From contig CM059190.1 in the NCBI GenBank assembly GCA_030323885.1, positions 81,770,709 to 81,834,708 on the forward strand: a DNA stretch of 64,000 nt, in the 5' to 3' direction. This DNA comes from Branchipolynoe longqiensis (taxonomy: Eukaryota > Annelida > Polychaeta > Phyllodocida > Polynoidae). Made by a program: the position numbers and the translations under genes. Each line of letters starts with the position of its first letter. Within the stretch, counting starts at the first letter, position 1. Positions 42,816 through 53,632 of the stretch are shown here, in pieces. The notes beneath the pieces were generated by a model that was given only the letters and a program-made list of their open reading frames with translations, was not told the DNA's origin and did not search any database.

Positions 42816-44198
42816 TAGTGTTAGAGCCATAACCAGAGTCAGTTTTACTTATTTTATTCATGTTTTTATTTATATCCCATGGTTAATGACATATGTAGAA
42901 CTAGAAAATGAGTAGGGTTAATCAGATATTGGTTATTTATTTCTCTGAAACAAGCGTATGTTTTGGCATTTTAATATTTAGAACAAGAATTAATAATGGT
43001 GATATGGATATCAGCCTTAAAATGACTGATTGTTTTGTGTGGAATTGTATTTTCTTAGCTCAAACTGTTTAACTATACATAGTTTTGTCTTAGCTATATT
43101 CATCAGATCATTATATTGCATGTGTGCATACATGTTTATGCCAAATTTGTATGTATTTCTATTCATTTTGAATAAAATCGAAGTTTTGCCCTACGCATAT
43201 CGGCAAACTCAATGGCCAGACACATTTGCTTTGCTGCCAATGCCGTTTTCAGCGCATGCGCAGTCGGAATGGTGATCTCGTCTATTACTATTGCTAGTAT
43301 TATTACTCTCTGAAGGGAAAACGTGAGAAATTAACGTTGGTGTACACATTGTGGATTTAGTCAGTAACAGGTTCTATTAAATTAACTGCAGTTCCTCTAA
43401 TTCATGCTTTTAAAATACCTTATAAGTAGGCTCTACAAGTGAGTGATAATTTGACAGGACACTGGTAGTTTGAAAAAGGTTGCTTGACTGTCATTTGTGC
43501 GGTTCAATTGCTTTTGATAAATAGGGGTAGCCAACACTAGCTAGAAAGTATATTAACTACCGTTCATGCAACAATTTGTTTGATGATATCGAGAATCAGG
43601 CAAAGTCAGCAAGCACGAGCTCGACTACTAATCGTGTAAAACAATGTATGATGACAGAGTGTCCTAGCAACCCTAGCTAGTGAGTTAAGTTTCCCAACTT
43701 TTTCGTTTTCTTTTTCCCCCCGTACAGAATAGTAGGCCAGACAATGTTATCTGGCAAGGAATCTTGAATATTACTCGTGCCATTGACAGCTCGTTGATAT
43801 AGTGGTCTATTAAAATGGTAGTGAGGCGTCTTGGAACCACTGCTTATGCGCATTCAGACAATCTCCACCTCTATTAATTATTCATGTTACTGGCAACATG
43901 CACGTTGCACCAGAACATTTGCAGTTTTATATTTCATGCCAAATCAGCCTTTCCGCATGTGTGCCTAACGTCAGTTGCAACATTGAGGATTCCCCTGAAT
44001 GACACCATAACGATGACGTAGTACACAAGATACATGCACTATGGACATCCATCAAATTTGTGGCATTGATGGTATGTATAACTTCGTTGATATTATATTG
44101 AACAGCATGAAACTAAGTAGATGTATCCACCGGAAAAAGTGAGGTGTAATGTATGCAAGGTGATAAGGTGATCATGTGACCAGTAGCTGAGATAAGAT
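42816..44198. other. Unassigned AT-rich; TTAA-MITE-like scrap at 43375-43440
   Basis: 43375-43440 (AACAGGTTCTATTAAATTAA, TTATAAGTAGGC) is weakly like the 355-bp MITE. It also contains a 20-bp exact match to the LINE insertion at 41143-41162. Nothing else recognised. Confidence 0.35.
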
Positions 44199-44480
44199 TG
44201 GTTGGTTGTTGGAGTTTTAGGTCTCGGCAATATCTCAGGTCATATCAAAACAGGTACCGACTTGTGACAGTGTAGACTCATGGCGACTTTATAGTGCTGC
44301 CCCACTGGGAGATCAGGCCGCCAGCACCAGGACGTGATATCCCACTCAGTCACATTATCCCAACACTGATTCAACCAGCCCTAGAACTATCCTAATAATG
44401 CTGAGCGCCAGGTTAGGAAGTGGCAAGTATAAATATTTAAGTCATTGGTTTCACGCGATCAGGATTCGAAGCCCCATGGG
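44199..44480 (-). mobile_element. SINE-A, nearly full length, then further fragments to 44660
   Basis: TTGGTTGGTTGTTGGAGTTT to TGGTTTCACGCGATCAGGAT on the minus strand. A second minus-strand tail begins at 44499, and a plus-strand tail piece lies at 44612-44655. Confidence 0.75.
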
Positions 44481-44542
44481 TTCGATGGGATTTAGAAGGT
44501 TGGTTAGTTGTTGGAGTTTTATGTCCTTGCAACATCTCAGGA

Positions 44543-45111
44543 TACGCTCCTTATTGGATCTGGTTGACACATTCAGGCAGTCATTCCATGTGGCCACTCT
44601 CACCATCAATCGCTGATATGACCTTAGATGTTGCTAGGACGTAAAACAACAACTCACCATCAATCATGTGTCAAAATACACTTATGAATTTAAAAAAACT
44701 CACAATTATAAACATTTCGGTCAAGGAAAATTAAATTGTCAATAAGTTTGTCTCCATTCCCTCTCGCTCAGCCAGGATATATGAGACTGTCTCAAAAGGT
44801 GATAAGTAAAATGGGGACAAAATTTTGTCCATTGTAACGATCAACATATGCATCTGCTCAGGATAAACTGATTTGTTTTTTACATGGTGTTTTATAATCC
44901 CAATAGAATACTGGCTTGAAACAAATGTCCTTGTGTTTTTAGCGTTTGTGTACTGTTTTGTGTCAATCGTTACACGGACATGACAAAAATTAGTTAGCAC
45001 CTTTTGAGACATGCGCGTATCGTAAGCTGCATATTCAGGTTTTATGTTCTCGTGAGAGTGGCCACCTGGAATGACTACCTGAATGTGTCAAAAAAATCCA
45101 ATAAGGTGCGT
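44543..45111. repeat. Inverted pair of ~65-bp coding-like segments (44543-44614 and 45050-45111)
   Basis: GAGAGTGGCCACCTGGAATG at 45053 matches the reverse complement of 44583-44603. Both read RVATWNDxLNVSxxSNKxR in translation. Source unknown; possibly a transposon or gene exon fragment. Confidence 0.5.
44780..45012 (+). mobile_element. MITE with ends ATGAGACTGTCTCAAAAGGT
   Basis: The left end ACTGTCTCAAAAGGTG is mirrored by CACCTTTTGAGACATG at the right end (about 44998-45012). The interior matches 8167-8397. Confidence 0.7.
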
Positions 45112-45171
45112 CGCCTCCCCGCCAGGTATCTCCCTTACAACCATCTTGCCTGCCTGAAAGCTTCCTGGGCA

Positions 45172-45465
45172 TATAGGTTGGTTGTTGGGGTTTTATGTCC
45201 TGGATACTTGTCACTTGTCTCTTGTCCTGGATACCTGGCACTCAGAATTAATAGGATAGAGAAAGGACTGGTCTCGCTCAGTGTTAGGATACTGTGACAG
45301 AGTGGGATATTGGATCATGGTGCCGGTGGCCTGATTGCCCAGTGGAACAGCACTATAAAGTCACCACGAGCGCGCACTGTTGTCACAAGTCGGTATCCAT
45401 CCTGATATGACTTTATATGTTGCAAGGACATAGATCTCCAACAACCAAAAACCAACGTTCTAGAT
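45172..45465 (+). mobile_element. SINE-A 3' two thirds with a short inverted tail piece in front
   Basis: 45172-45205 is a minus-strand tail (GGTTGGTTGTTGGGGTTTTA). 45206-45465 is a plus-strand body and tail (ATACCTGGCACTCAGAATTA to CATAGATCTCCAACAACC). Confidence 0.7.
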
Positions 45466-45713
45466 CACCTATGTCCCATTAAATGTTGTTTTTTCTCCTC
45501 ATGGTAAGACGAGTTACAGCAAAAAGCGCTACATGTTCTACTTCCAACTTCCCCATGCGTCTTCTGCGCTTCCACATTGCCAACCGGAAGTGGCTCAGCG
45601 CGTCTACACAGGGGCGCCATCTGGTGGAGTAAATGTGTCCTAAAACTATAGCCGCCTGGCGAGGTTGATGAGAACTGGAAGGGGTGGCATCCACCGAGTG
45701 CACAGTTAATATA

Positions 45714-45898
45714 TCTCTAAATCGACCGACCATGGGACCGACTTTAAATGGTCCATTTAGGGAGGTGGTCGATTTAGTGATTTCATTTCATCATTACAAT
45801 GGTAATGTATGGGCGATCGTTTCGGACCCAATTTAAGTGATCGATATCGGGGAGTGGTCGATCTGTGGAGGTGGTCGGTTAGAGAGGTTTTACTGTAT
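45714..45898 (-). mobile_element. Pogo-like MITE, copy 3
   Basis: Ends in GGTTAGAGAGGTTTTACTGT; the interior GATCGACCAC/GGTGGTCGATTTAG matches 14286-14612 in reverse. Its other end is eroded. Confidence 0.7.
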
Positions 45899-46055
45899 AT
45901 TTGAGGTGTAGGATGCAATCTATGTTTACTGCCAAGAGCCTCGTTCTGGAAATGTAAGTCCGGAGGTGTCTGACTCCGGGCGTATCTTACTAAAGGATTC
46001 CTCAATTCTCGTTTGTAGTTTTTATTTAATTAGGAAGGCTACTTCAATATTAATG

Positions 46056-46130
46056 CATGCTGATTGATTGATTGGTGGTTGTTTTATACCCTGTTAGCAG
46101 CAAAGGCCATATTCAGCAAAATCACGGCGA
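46056..46130 (-). mobile_element. LINE 3' tail fragment (GATT)n type
   Basis: TGATTGATTGATTGGTGGTT and CATATTCAGCAAAATCACGG equal the 3' end of the LINE fragment at 56488-56990. A third such tail is at 37483-37520. Confidence 0.6.
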
Positions 46131-46570
46131 GAAGTGTTTATCTTGTATAAATATATATATATATATATCTTGTATATATTATAATATATATATATGTTTT
46201 TAATCAGATCAATGCAATTAATTAAAAGTTGGTATCATTTGACACATACTGTCCAAATAATAGAAAACCTTCCAGTATATATGCATATATCTATGCTCTC
46301 ATATCTTTAAGCCAATAAGATGAAGATATTTAAGAAAATGTTGGTTTCATGTTACACATATTCTCCTACAATACACAGCTTCCCTGTATATATATATGGA
46401 TCTAATATAGAACGGCATATACATATTCAGCTCTACACATATGATGTATGATCTAGCCGTCGCCAGTTTTCACTTCCCGTCTGATATTTGACACTTCCTG
46501 TAGGGAACCTACCAGGAAGGTCACCTCGTTAACCAATGGGGTCAGAGGTCAACACGATATATTAGGCCCC
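46131..46570. other. Unassigned; AT microsatellites
   Basis: TA runs at 46150-46170 and 46182-46192. Otherwise nothing recognised. Confidence 0.4.
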
Positions 46571-47160
46571 AATGTGACAAGCCCATCACAACATGCCCAA
46601 CCCAGCTCATGCCCAGCCCAGCTTATGCCCAGCCCAACTCAACCCAGCCCAACCCAACCCAGCCCAACCCAGCCCAGCCCCAACCCAGCCCAGCCCACCA
46701 GATCCCATCTAACCTCAGCCCAGCCCAGCCCATCCAAATCCAACCAAGCCCAGTCCAACCCAGTCCAGCCCACCTCAGCCCAGCTAATGCCCAGCCCAGC
46801 TTATGCCCAGCCCAACCCAACCCAGCCCAACCCAACCCAGCCCAACCCAGCCCAGCCCCAACCCAGCCCAGTCCACCAGATCCCAGCTAACCTCAGCCCA
46901 GCCCAGCCCATCCAAACCCAACCAAGCCCAGTCCAACCCAGTCCAGCCCACCTCAACCCAGCCAAGCCCACCCCAACCGATCCAAGCCCACGCCAAGTCC
47001 AGCCTAGCCTGGCCTAGCCCAGCCCAGCCTATCCAACCTCAGACAAGCCCTGCCCAGTCCAGTCCAGCCCAGTCCAACCCAGCCCTATCCAGTCCAACCC
47101 AGCCCAGCATAGCCTAGCATACCCGAGCCCACCCCAGCCCAGCCCAGGCCAGTCCATCCG
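46571..47160 (+). repeat. CCCAG/CCCAA pentamer array with ~180-bp higher-order unit
   Basis: Pentamers CCCAG, CCCAA and TCCAG. The landmarks ATGCCCAGCCCAGCTTATGC, CAGATCCCA and TCTAACCTCAGCCCAGC occur twice at ~180-bp spacing (46610 and 46790). ORFs on both strands (PSPAQPNP-type, GWAGLGW-type) are low-complexity by-products. Confidence 0.9.
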
Positions 47161-47274
47161 CCCAGAAGACACTGCTCAGATTCAAAACTAACACACAGAA
47201 TGACATGAGCCTACACACACATGCCACACAGCCACTGACTCACAGCCTCGAGCATGCAGCCAATCACAGTTTGC

Positions 47275-47685
47275 TTGCGTATTTAGTCAAGTTTTTCATA
47301 TCATAGCAACATTTAATGTCACATCAGGACAAGGACAGACTTGTGACAGTGCACACTGATGGATAATGACGTCATAATGCTGTTATATATGTTCCTTGTT
47401 GCTTATTGGAGTTTTATGTCCTGGCAACATCTATCAGGACAGGTGCTAACTTGTGACAGTGCGCACTCATGGTGACTAACTAGTGCTGCTCCACTGGGAT
47501 ACCAGGTTCATGGTGACATGACCCAATTTCACACTCATTCACATTATCCTGATACTGTGCTGACCAACCCTTGTTGTATCCTATTAATGCCGAGCGCCAG
47601 GCTAGATAGCGACAAGTATCAATTTTGTAAGTCATTGGTTTGAATCAGCTGGGATTCGAACTCCTGACCTTCTGCATGGTAGGAT
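47275..47685 (-). mobile_element. SINE-A fragment (47275-47385) and near-full SINE-A (47395-47685)
   Basis: Tail GCTTATTGGAGTTTTATGTC, body, and head region up to CTGACCTTCTGCATGG. Confidence 0.75.
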
Positions 47686-47944
47686 GCGAGTGTGGGGGGA
47701 GGGGTTGTAAGTGTCCGACAACGATTCACTTCCTGTCAGGGCAGATGGGTTCTGGTTTCCTCCAGCGCCGTTGGTGAGACTGAGCGTTACAGCTCTTTAT
47801 AGTAAGCCTTTCTCGTTGAGCTTCTTTGCAGGCGGTGGTTTCCAGCGTCAGCCAGGTCAATTCTTGTCGACCAATACACAATCCAGCCGGCGACCGCCCG
47901 CCCGCCAGCTTAATACCGAAGGTCGGGCCCGCGTGTGTTAGACT
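47686..47944. other. Unassigned GC-balanced segment before the hexamer array
   Basis: CTTCCTGTCAGGGCAGATGG to CGGGCCCGCGTGTG. No match recognised. Confidence 0.3.
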
Positions 47945-48174
47945 TAGAGGTCGGACAGTGGGGGTAGCGTGAGAGTGTTTATGTGTGTTTGGGTGTATGT
48001 GTAGGTGTAGGCATGAGGGTATGTGTGGGTGTGAGTGGGTGTGGATGAGGCATGAATGTGAGTGTGGGAATAGGCATGATGGTAGGTCTGGGTGTGGGTC
48101 GGGTAGTATGAGGGTTGTATGTGTGGGGTGAGTGTGGGTGTGGCGTGTATGTGTGGGTGTATGTGCGGGTGGTA
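47945..48174 (+). repeat. GGTGTG-type hexamer array, first block
   Basis: Irregular GTGGGTGTAGGTGT units, interrupted by repeat R at 48175. Confidence 0.8.
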
Positions 48175-48550
48175 TGCAGGTATTGCAGGTACAGGGAGTT
48201 TGATGCCCCTGCCCTGCAGAGTTGTAAACCACTGCCTTGTGGTACAGGTTCTTGACAGAGCCGAAGCCTAAACAGAAAACCATGTCACTGTGGCATCATT
48301 AAGTATGGAACTCCCAACATCTCCCGACCAGCCACTGTAGGGACAAATAGTTTTGCGCCTGTCTTGACATGTTCTTGCCAGTGTGAAACCTCTATTTGCT
48401 CCCCGAGAGAATGCTGCTGGTAACTTGCAAAAGCCAGCAGCACTTCAACACTTTTGCAGGCAGCTTTCATGAAATGAAATGGAGAGTGGCAGTCAAGTAA
48501 TGAAATCAGTCTTTGTCGCATCGCGACCGACAGCATGATGATGATGATGA
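48175..48550 (-). repeat. Repeat family R, copy 2 (most complete)
   Basis: It matches 18393-18730, and on the minus strand it starts with the (ATC)n-ATGCTGTCGGTCGCGATGCG end also found at 3722-3782. It sits inside the hexamer array, so it either inserted there or seeded it. Confidence 0.7.
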
Positions 48551-49790
48551 GGTGTGGGTGTAGGTGTGGGTGTAGGTGTGGGCCTGAGTGTGGGTATAGG
48601 TGTGGTTGTAGGTGCGGGTGTAGGTGTGGGTGTAGGCAAGAGGGTATGTGTAAGTGTGGGTGTGGATGTGGCATGAATGTGAGTGTGAATGTAGGTGTGG
48701 GTGTAGGTGTGGGTATGAGTGTGGGTGTGTGCGTGAGTGTGGGTGTAGGTCTGGGTGTAGGTGTGTTGGGGAGTGTAGGTGTGGGTGTAGGTGTGGGTGT
48801 AGGTGTGGGTGTAGGTGTTGGTGTAAGTGTAGTGTGTCTGAGGGGTGAGTGTATTTGTAGGTGCATGGGTGGGTGTGGGTGCAGATGTGGGCGTGAGTGT
48901 CGGTGCAGGTGTGTATGTGGGGGTGTAGGTGTGGGTATAGGTGTGGATATAGGTGTGGGTGTAGGTGTGGGCTTAAATGTAGTGTGCTTATGGGGTGAGT
49001 GTGGTTGTAGGTGCATGGGCGGGTTTGGGTGTAGATGTGGGTATGAGTGTGAGGGGGATGTGGGTGTGGGTTGAGGTGTGGGCATGGCTGCAGCGTGTCT
49101 GTGGGAGGAGTTTGTTTGTGGGGTACATGGGTGGGTGTGGATGTAGGTGTGGGCGTGAGTGTGGGGTGGGGTGGGGTGTGCATGTGGGTATATATGTGGT
49201 GATGAGTGTGGGTGTGTTGTGGCTGTGGGCGTGAGGGTGGGTGTATATGTAGGTTTGGGTGTAGGTGTCGGCATGGGTGTGGGTGCGGGAGTGGAAAAGT
49301 GGATGTAGGTGTGTATGGATACGTGATTGCCGATATAGGTGTGGGTGGGAGTGTCATTGTGTGTTTGCTAGGGCATGTGTGAATGGGTTTGGTGGGCATA
49401 TGGCTGTAGATGTAGGTGTGTGTGATAGTGTAAGCGAGGGTGTCGGTCGACCTCGGTGCATAGGTGTATGATGTGGGTGCAGGTGTGGGTGTGAGCATCA
49501 ATGTGGGTGTTTGGTGTGTGTATGTGTGTATTAGTGATGCATGTGGGTGTGGGTGTGTGGGGTTGGGTGTGCGTGTGGATTTCGCTGTAGATATAGCTGT
49601 AGATATGTATGCTAACATGGGTGCCATTATGTGTGAGTGAACCTGTTGGTGTGGCTGTGTCTGGATATGGGTGGACGTGGTAATCTAGGTTTGGACCGGA
49701 GTGTGGCTATAGGGTGTAGGTGTGTGTGATAATGTAGGTATGGGTGTGCTTTGGGTACTCACAAATAGTATGGATAGATATATATGTGAT
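48551..49790 (+). repeat. GGTGTA/GGTGTG hexamer array, second block
   Basis: Units GGTGTAGGTGTG with blocks GGCGTGAGTGTG, decaying after 49200 into scattered GTGTGGG. Frames of 200-370 codons on both strands are products of the 6-bp period. Confidence 0.9.
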
Positions 49791-49952
49791 GTATACCGTA
49801 TTATGCGAGTATAAAGATTCGCAAGGTAATATTACTTATTATTAGTATTGTTATCCTCGGTAAGATACACCCACACCCACATACAACACTGTACCTGTGG
49901 CGCCATCGCGCCCACCTTGCCTCCCCCGGATGTTGACCAGTGTCAGTCGCAC

Positions 49953-49984
<32 letters not shown>

Positions 49985-50170
49985 AAATATATATACATAT
50001 ATCTGCATGCACATAAATATACGTATATATATATATATGGATAGTTATGTTCACTTATCGCCTGTAACAAGCTCTGTAGTGCGTCCTCTCCTATCTCCCC
50101 CACCTGATTGGTGGGTGGGGGGACCGGCATGCACCGCTCCACTTCGGGCAGTGCTTGACAATCCACTCGC
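49791..50170. other. Spacer between hexamer arrays with TA run
   Basis: (TA)n at 49958-49983 and 50020-50038. 50032-50084 (TATATGGATAGT, TATCGCCTGTAACAAGCTCT) recurs after the next array at 52062-52114. Confidence 0.55.
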
Positions 50171-51975
50171 TCTGAAGGTTTTTTTTGTGGGTGTGTCGGT
50201 GTAGGTATGGGTGTGAGTGTAGGTGTAGGTGTAGGTATGGGTGCAGGTGTGGGTGCAGTTGTGGGTGTAGGCAAAAGGGTAGGTGTGAGTGTGGGTGTGG
50301 ATGTGGCATGCATCTGAGTGTGGATGTAGGTGTGGGTGTAGGTGTGGGCGTGAGTGTGGGTGTAGGTCTGGGTGTAGGTGTGTGTGTGGGGGAGTGTAGG
50401 TGTGGGTGTGCGTGTAAGTGTGGGTGTGAGTGTGGGTGCAAGTCTGAATGTAGGTGTGTGTGGGAGTGTAGGTGTGGGTGTGGGCGTGAGTGTGGGTGTA
50501 GGTGTGGGTGTGGGAATAGGTGTGTGTGGGAGTGTAGGTGTGGGTGTGCGTGTAGGTGTGGGCGTGAGTGTGGGTGTAAGTCTGGGTGTAGGCATGTGTG
50601 GGAGTGTAGGTGTGGGTGTAGGTGTGGGTGTGCGTGTAGGTGTGGGCATGAGTGTGGGTGTAAGTCTGGGTGTATGTGTGTGTGGGAGTGTAGGTGTGGG
50701 TGTAGGTGTGGGCGTGAGTGTGGGTGTAGGTGTGGGTGTAGGTGTGTGTGTGTGGGAGTGTAGGTGTGCGTGTAGGTGTGGGCATGCGTGTGGGTGTAAG
50801 TCTGGGTGTATGTGTGTGGGGGTGTAGGTGTGCGTGTAGGTGTGGGCATGAGTGTGGGTGTAGGTCTGGGTGTAGGTGTGTGTGGGAGTGTAGGTGTGTG
50901 TGTATGTGGGAGTGTAGGTGTGGGTGTGCGTGTAGGTGTGGGCGTGAGTGTGGGTGTAAGTGTGGGTGTAGGTGTGTGTGGGAGTGTAGGTGTGGGTGTA
51001 GGTGTGGGCGTGAGTGTGGGTGTACGTCTGGGTGTAGGTGTGTGTGAGTGTAGGTATGGGTGTAGGTGTGGTGAGTGTGGGGTGTGGGTGTAGGTGTGTG
51101 GGAGTTAGTGTGGGTGTAGGTGTGTGTGTATGGGGGAGTGTAGGTGTGGGTGTGCGTGTATGTGTGGGCGTGAGTGTAGGTGTAAGTATGGGTGTAGGTG
51201 TGTGAGTGAGTGTAGGTGTGGGTGTAGGTGTGGGCGTGAGTGTGGGTGTAAGTCTGGGTGTAGGTGTGGGTGAGAGTGTAGGTGTGGGTGTAGGTGTGTG
51301 TATGTGGGAGTGTAGGTGTGGGTGTGCGTGTAGGTGTGGGCGTGAGTGTGGGTGTAAGTCTGGGTGTAGGTGTGTGTGGGAGTGTAGGTGTGGGTGTAGG
51401 TGTGGGTGAGTGTGGGTGTAAGTCTGGGTGTAGGTGTGTGTGTGAGTGTAGGTGTGGGTGTAGGTGTGGGCGTGAGTTTGGGTGTAAGTCTGGGTGTAGG
51501 TGTGTGAGAGTGTAGGTGTGGGTGTAGGTGTGTGTATGCGGGAGTGTAGGTGTGGGTGTGCGTGTAGGTGTGGGCATGAGTGTGGGTGTAAGTCTGGGTG
51601 TAGGTGTGTGTGAGTGTAGGTGTGGGTGTAGGTGTGGGCATGAGTGTGGGTGTAAGTCTGGGTGTAGGTGTGTGCGTGTAGGTGTGGGTGTAGGTGTGGG
51701 CGTGAGTGTGGGTGTAAGTCTGGGTGTAGGTGTGTGAGAGTGTAGGTGTGGGTGTGCGTGTAGGTGTGGGCGTGAGTGTGGGTGTAAGTCTGGGTGTAGG
51801 TGTGTGTGTGAGTGTAGGTGTGGGTGTAGGTGTGGGCGTGAGTGTGGGTGTAAGTCTGGGTGTAGGTGTGTGTGAGTGTAGGTGTGGGTGTAGGTGTGGG
51901 TGTGAGTGTGGGTGTAAGTCTTGGTGTAGGTATGTGAGAGTGTAGGTGTGCGTGTGCGTGTAGGTGTGGGCGTGG
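50171..51975 (+). repeat. GGTGTA/GGTGTG hexamer array, third block, with higher-order units
   Basis: A composite unit (GGGCGTGAGTGTGGGTGTAA, GTCTGGGTGTAGGTGTGTG, GAGTGTAGGTGTGGGTG) recurs about 25 times with lengths that are mostly multiples of six (~60-90 bp). G-runs of three at short spacing could form G-quadruplexes on this strand. The 726-codon minus-strand ORF (49801-51981) is not a gene. Confidence 0.93.
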
Positions 51976-52335
51976 ACCCACTTATATCGCACTACTTGTC
52001 TTTTCTGTTATACCATAACTTGTCTTCTTATGTCATAGGTAGAACGTAATGATTATTATATATGGATAGTGATAAACCCCTTCATCGCGGGTAATAAGCT
52101 CTATAGTGGCGCCTTCCACCCCCCACCCCCCTCATGGGGTGGGGGGTGGGGGGTGCCCATCATGCACCTCGGCCCCCCCTCCTCTGGGGGCCTGCTTTCG
52201 CCACTCGGTCGGAAGCAATAACATATATCCACACTCGTGAGTGCACACCTCATGTGAAATGAGAGTATCCAATATTTTGCATGCAAGCAAACTGCTTCCG
52301 GTCGTGATAAAGCCATCTGGCCGCGACTGCAGCCG
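51976..52335. other. Spacer with direct-repeat flank and G/C-rich hairpin
   Basis: 52062-52114 is the second copy of the array-flanking segment. 52114-52200 contains CACCCCCC...GGGGGGTG inverted runs and CCCCCCTCCTCTGGGGG. Confidence 0.5.
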
Positions 52336-52510
52336 TTTTTCCCGCTGCCAGTGCCACCTCGTTCATCACCTTCTACTCGGCTAACCCCTTAGCACCACTT
52401 ATCCACGCTACATCTCTGTCTCTTCGGGTTGACTGTCCTGTTCGTTGCCATTATCATTTGTCTTCTGGCCACACTCTCGGCTATGTCATCTTACTGGTGG
52501 TGCTAGCCGT
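52336..52510 (+). repeat. Dispersed repeat shared with 25780-25905
   Basis: CCCTTAGCACCACTTATCCA, TCTGTCTCTTCGGGTTGA and CTGTCCTGTTCGTTGCCATT align with the earlier copy. Confidence 0.5.
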
Positions 52511-52760
52511 CTAATCCATTTTCCGGCAGTTTCTTACACCGGCTGAGCCTTACGCCAGCAGACGCGCATTGATTCTTCTACGCAGACGCGTCACGGTCTG
52601 TCGACCTGTTTCCGGCGACTTGGTGAAAAATAAGACTGAGAGTGAATTTTGGTTCTTTTCTGAAAGCGTTGTTTCCTTTATCATATTAACAATGAACAAT
52701 CAGATTGCTTGTTTGAAATTAGGATGGGTGACTCCTTTGCTGAAAGCCTTTAATCAGGGC

Positions 52761-53100
52761 TTAAAGTCGAATAGTCCGATTTTCTGAGATTTTCTGAGTA
52801 TATTAAGTTGATTGTTATAATCTACCTTGATTTACTTTGAAGCAACTTTTATTTTAAATCACTAACTTTTGGGATATTTGAAATGCAAACATGCTACATT
52901 TATTTTGGTAAGCATGCCAAAATTCTGACACCATTGGATTTCACAGTAACAGGTTCTATTAGATTGCCTTAGGGTTCCCCTGTATGGGGCTACAAATGGT
53001 TGATAAGCGCACAGGATCTAAGTTAGATATGTATAATCAAATCTAGATATTTACTTTGGCTTTGACAATTTGATGTTTTCATCGGACTATGCAACTTTGA
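52761..53100 (+). mobile_element. TTAA-type MITE, copy 3 (340 bp)
   Basis: TTAAAGTCGAATAGTCCGAT to ATCGGACTATGCAACTTTGA. Inner TTTTGGTAAGCATGCCAAAA. Confidence 0.75.
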
Positions 53101-53104
53101 GTCC

Positions 53105-53290
53105 TAATCAAGTTGCCAGAATTCCTTTCCCTATCGTAATAATGCCGAGCGCTTGGCTATGAAGTGACAAGTATAACATGTTAAGTCATTACTTTGACTC
53201 GACCAGGGTTTGAACCCATGGCTTCGAATCCCACGATCTGCAAACACAGGAGATGGATGCTCAACTCATTTGGCCATCCCGTCTGCTTTG
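53105..53290 (-). mobile_element. SINE-A 5' half
   Basis: CGTAATAATGCCGAGCGCTT through CGAATCCCACGATCTGC to CATTTGGCCATCCCGTCTG. Confidence 0.75.
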
Positions 53291-53632
53291 GCGGTTGGAA
53301 ACTTCTGGTTCTGGCAAACAGCAGTCCAGGATGGCAGGTTTACTTTACTGGTGGCGTGAATCGATGCTGGCGGCCATCACGCTGTGAGGCTATGGTGGAC
53401 CAGGTCTCCCAGTAGGGGGCGCAGACAGCCGAGCACCACACCAATTACCCTGACACCATCTCCCTGAGAGGAAGAGTCAATGTAATGTGGATGGTAGAAT
53501 TAGAGAATGCATTCTGCACCAGCCATTCCACTACATCTCACGCAGAGAATCACCTTCCATACATACTTTTCTTAATCTATATCATGGAGGGAGAAAGAGC
53601 TCTAACATAATCACAGTGCCACCTCGAGAGAT
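53291..53632. other. Unassigned
   Basis: Nothing recognised before the satellite starts. Confidence 0.3.

Noticed and set aside
46574..47117. Proline/serine-rich ORFs resembling structural proteins
   Set aside because: CCCAG pentamer array with higher-order repeat; the opposite strand gives GWAGLGW repeats.
48285..49627. ORFs of 329 and 373 codons on the minus strand
   Set aside because: Same hexamer array plus repeat R; low complexity, no conserved domain.
50171..51975. Interstitial telomere
   Set aside because: The hexamer is GGTGTA/GGTGTG, not TTAGGG, and is highly irregular.
49801..51981. 726-codon minus-strand ORF rich in Thr, His, Pro and Tyr
   Set aside because: It is the translation of a hexamer array; all frames of both strands are open because the period is six. 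No start context, domain or complexity.
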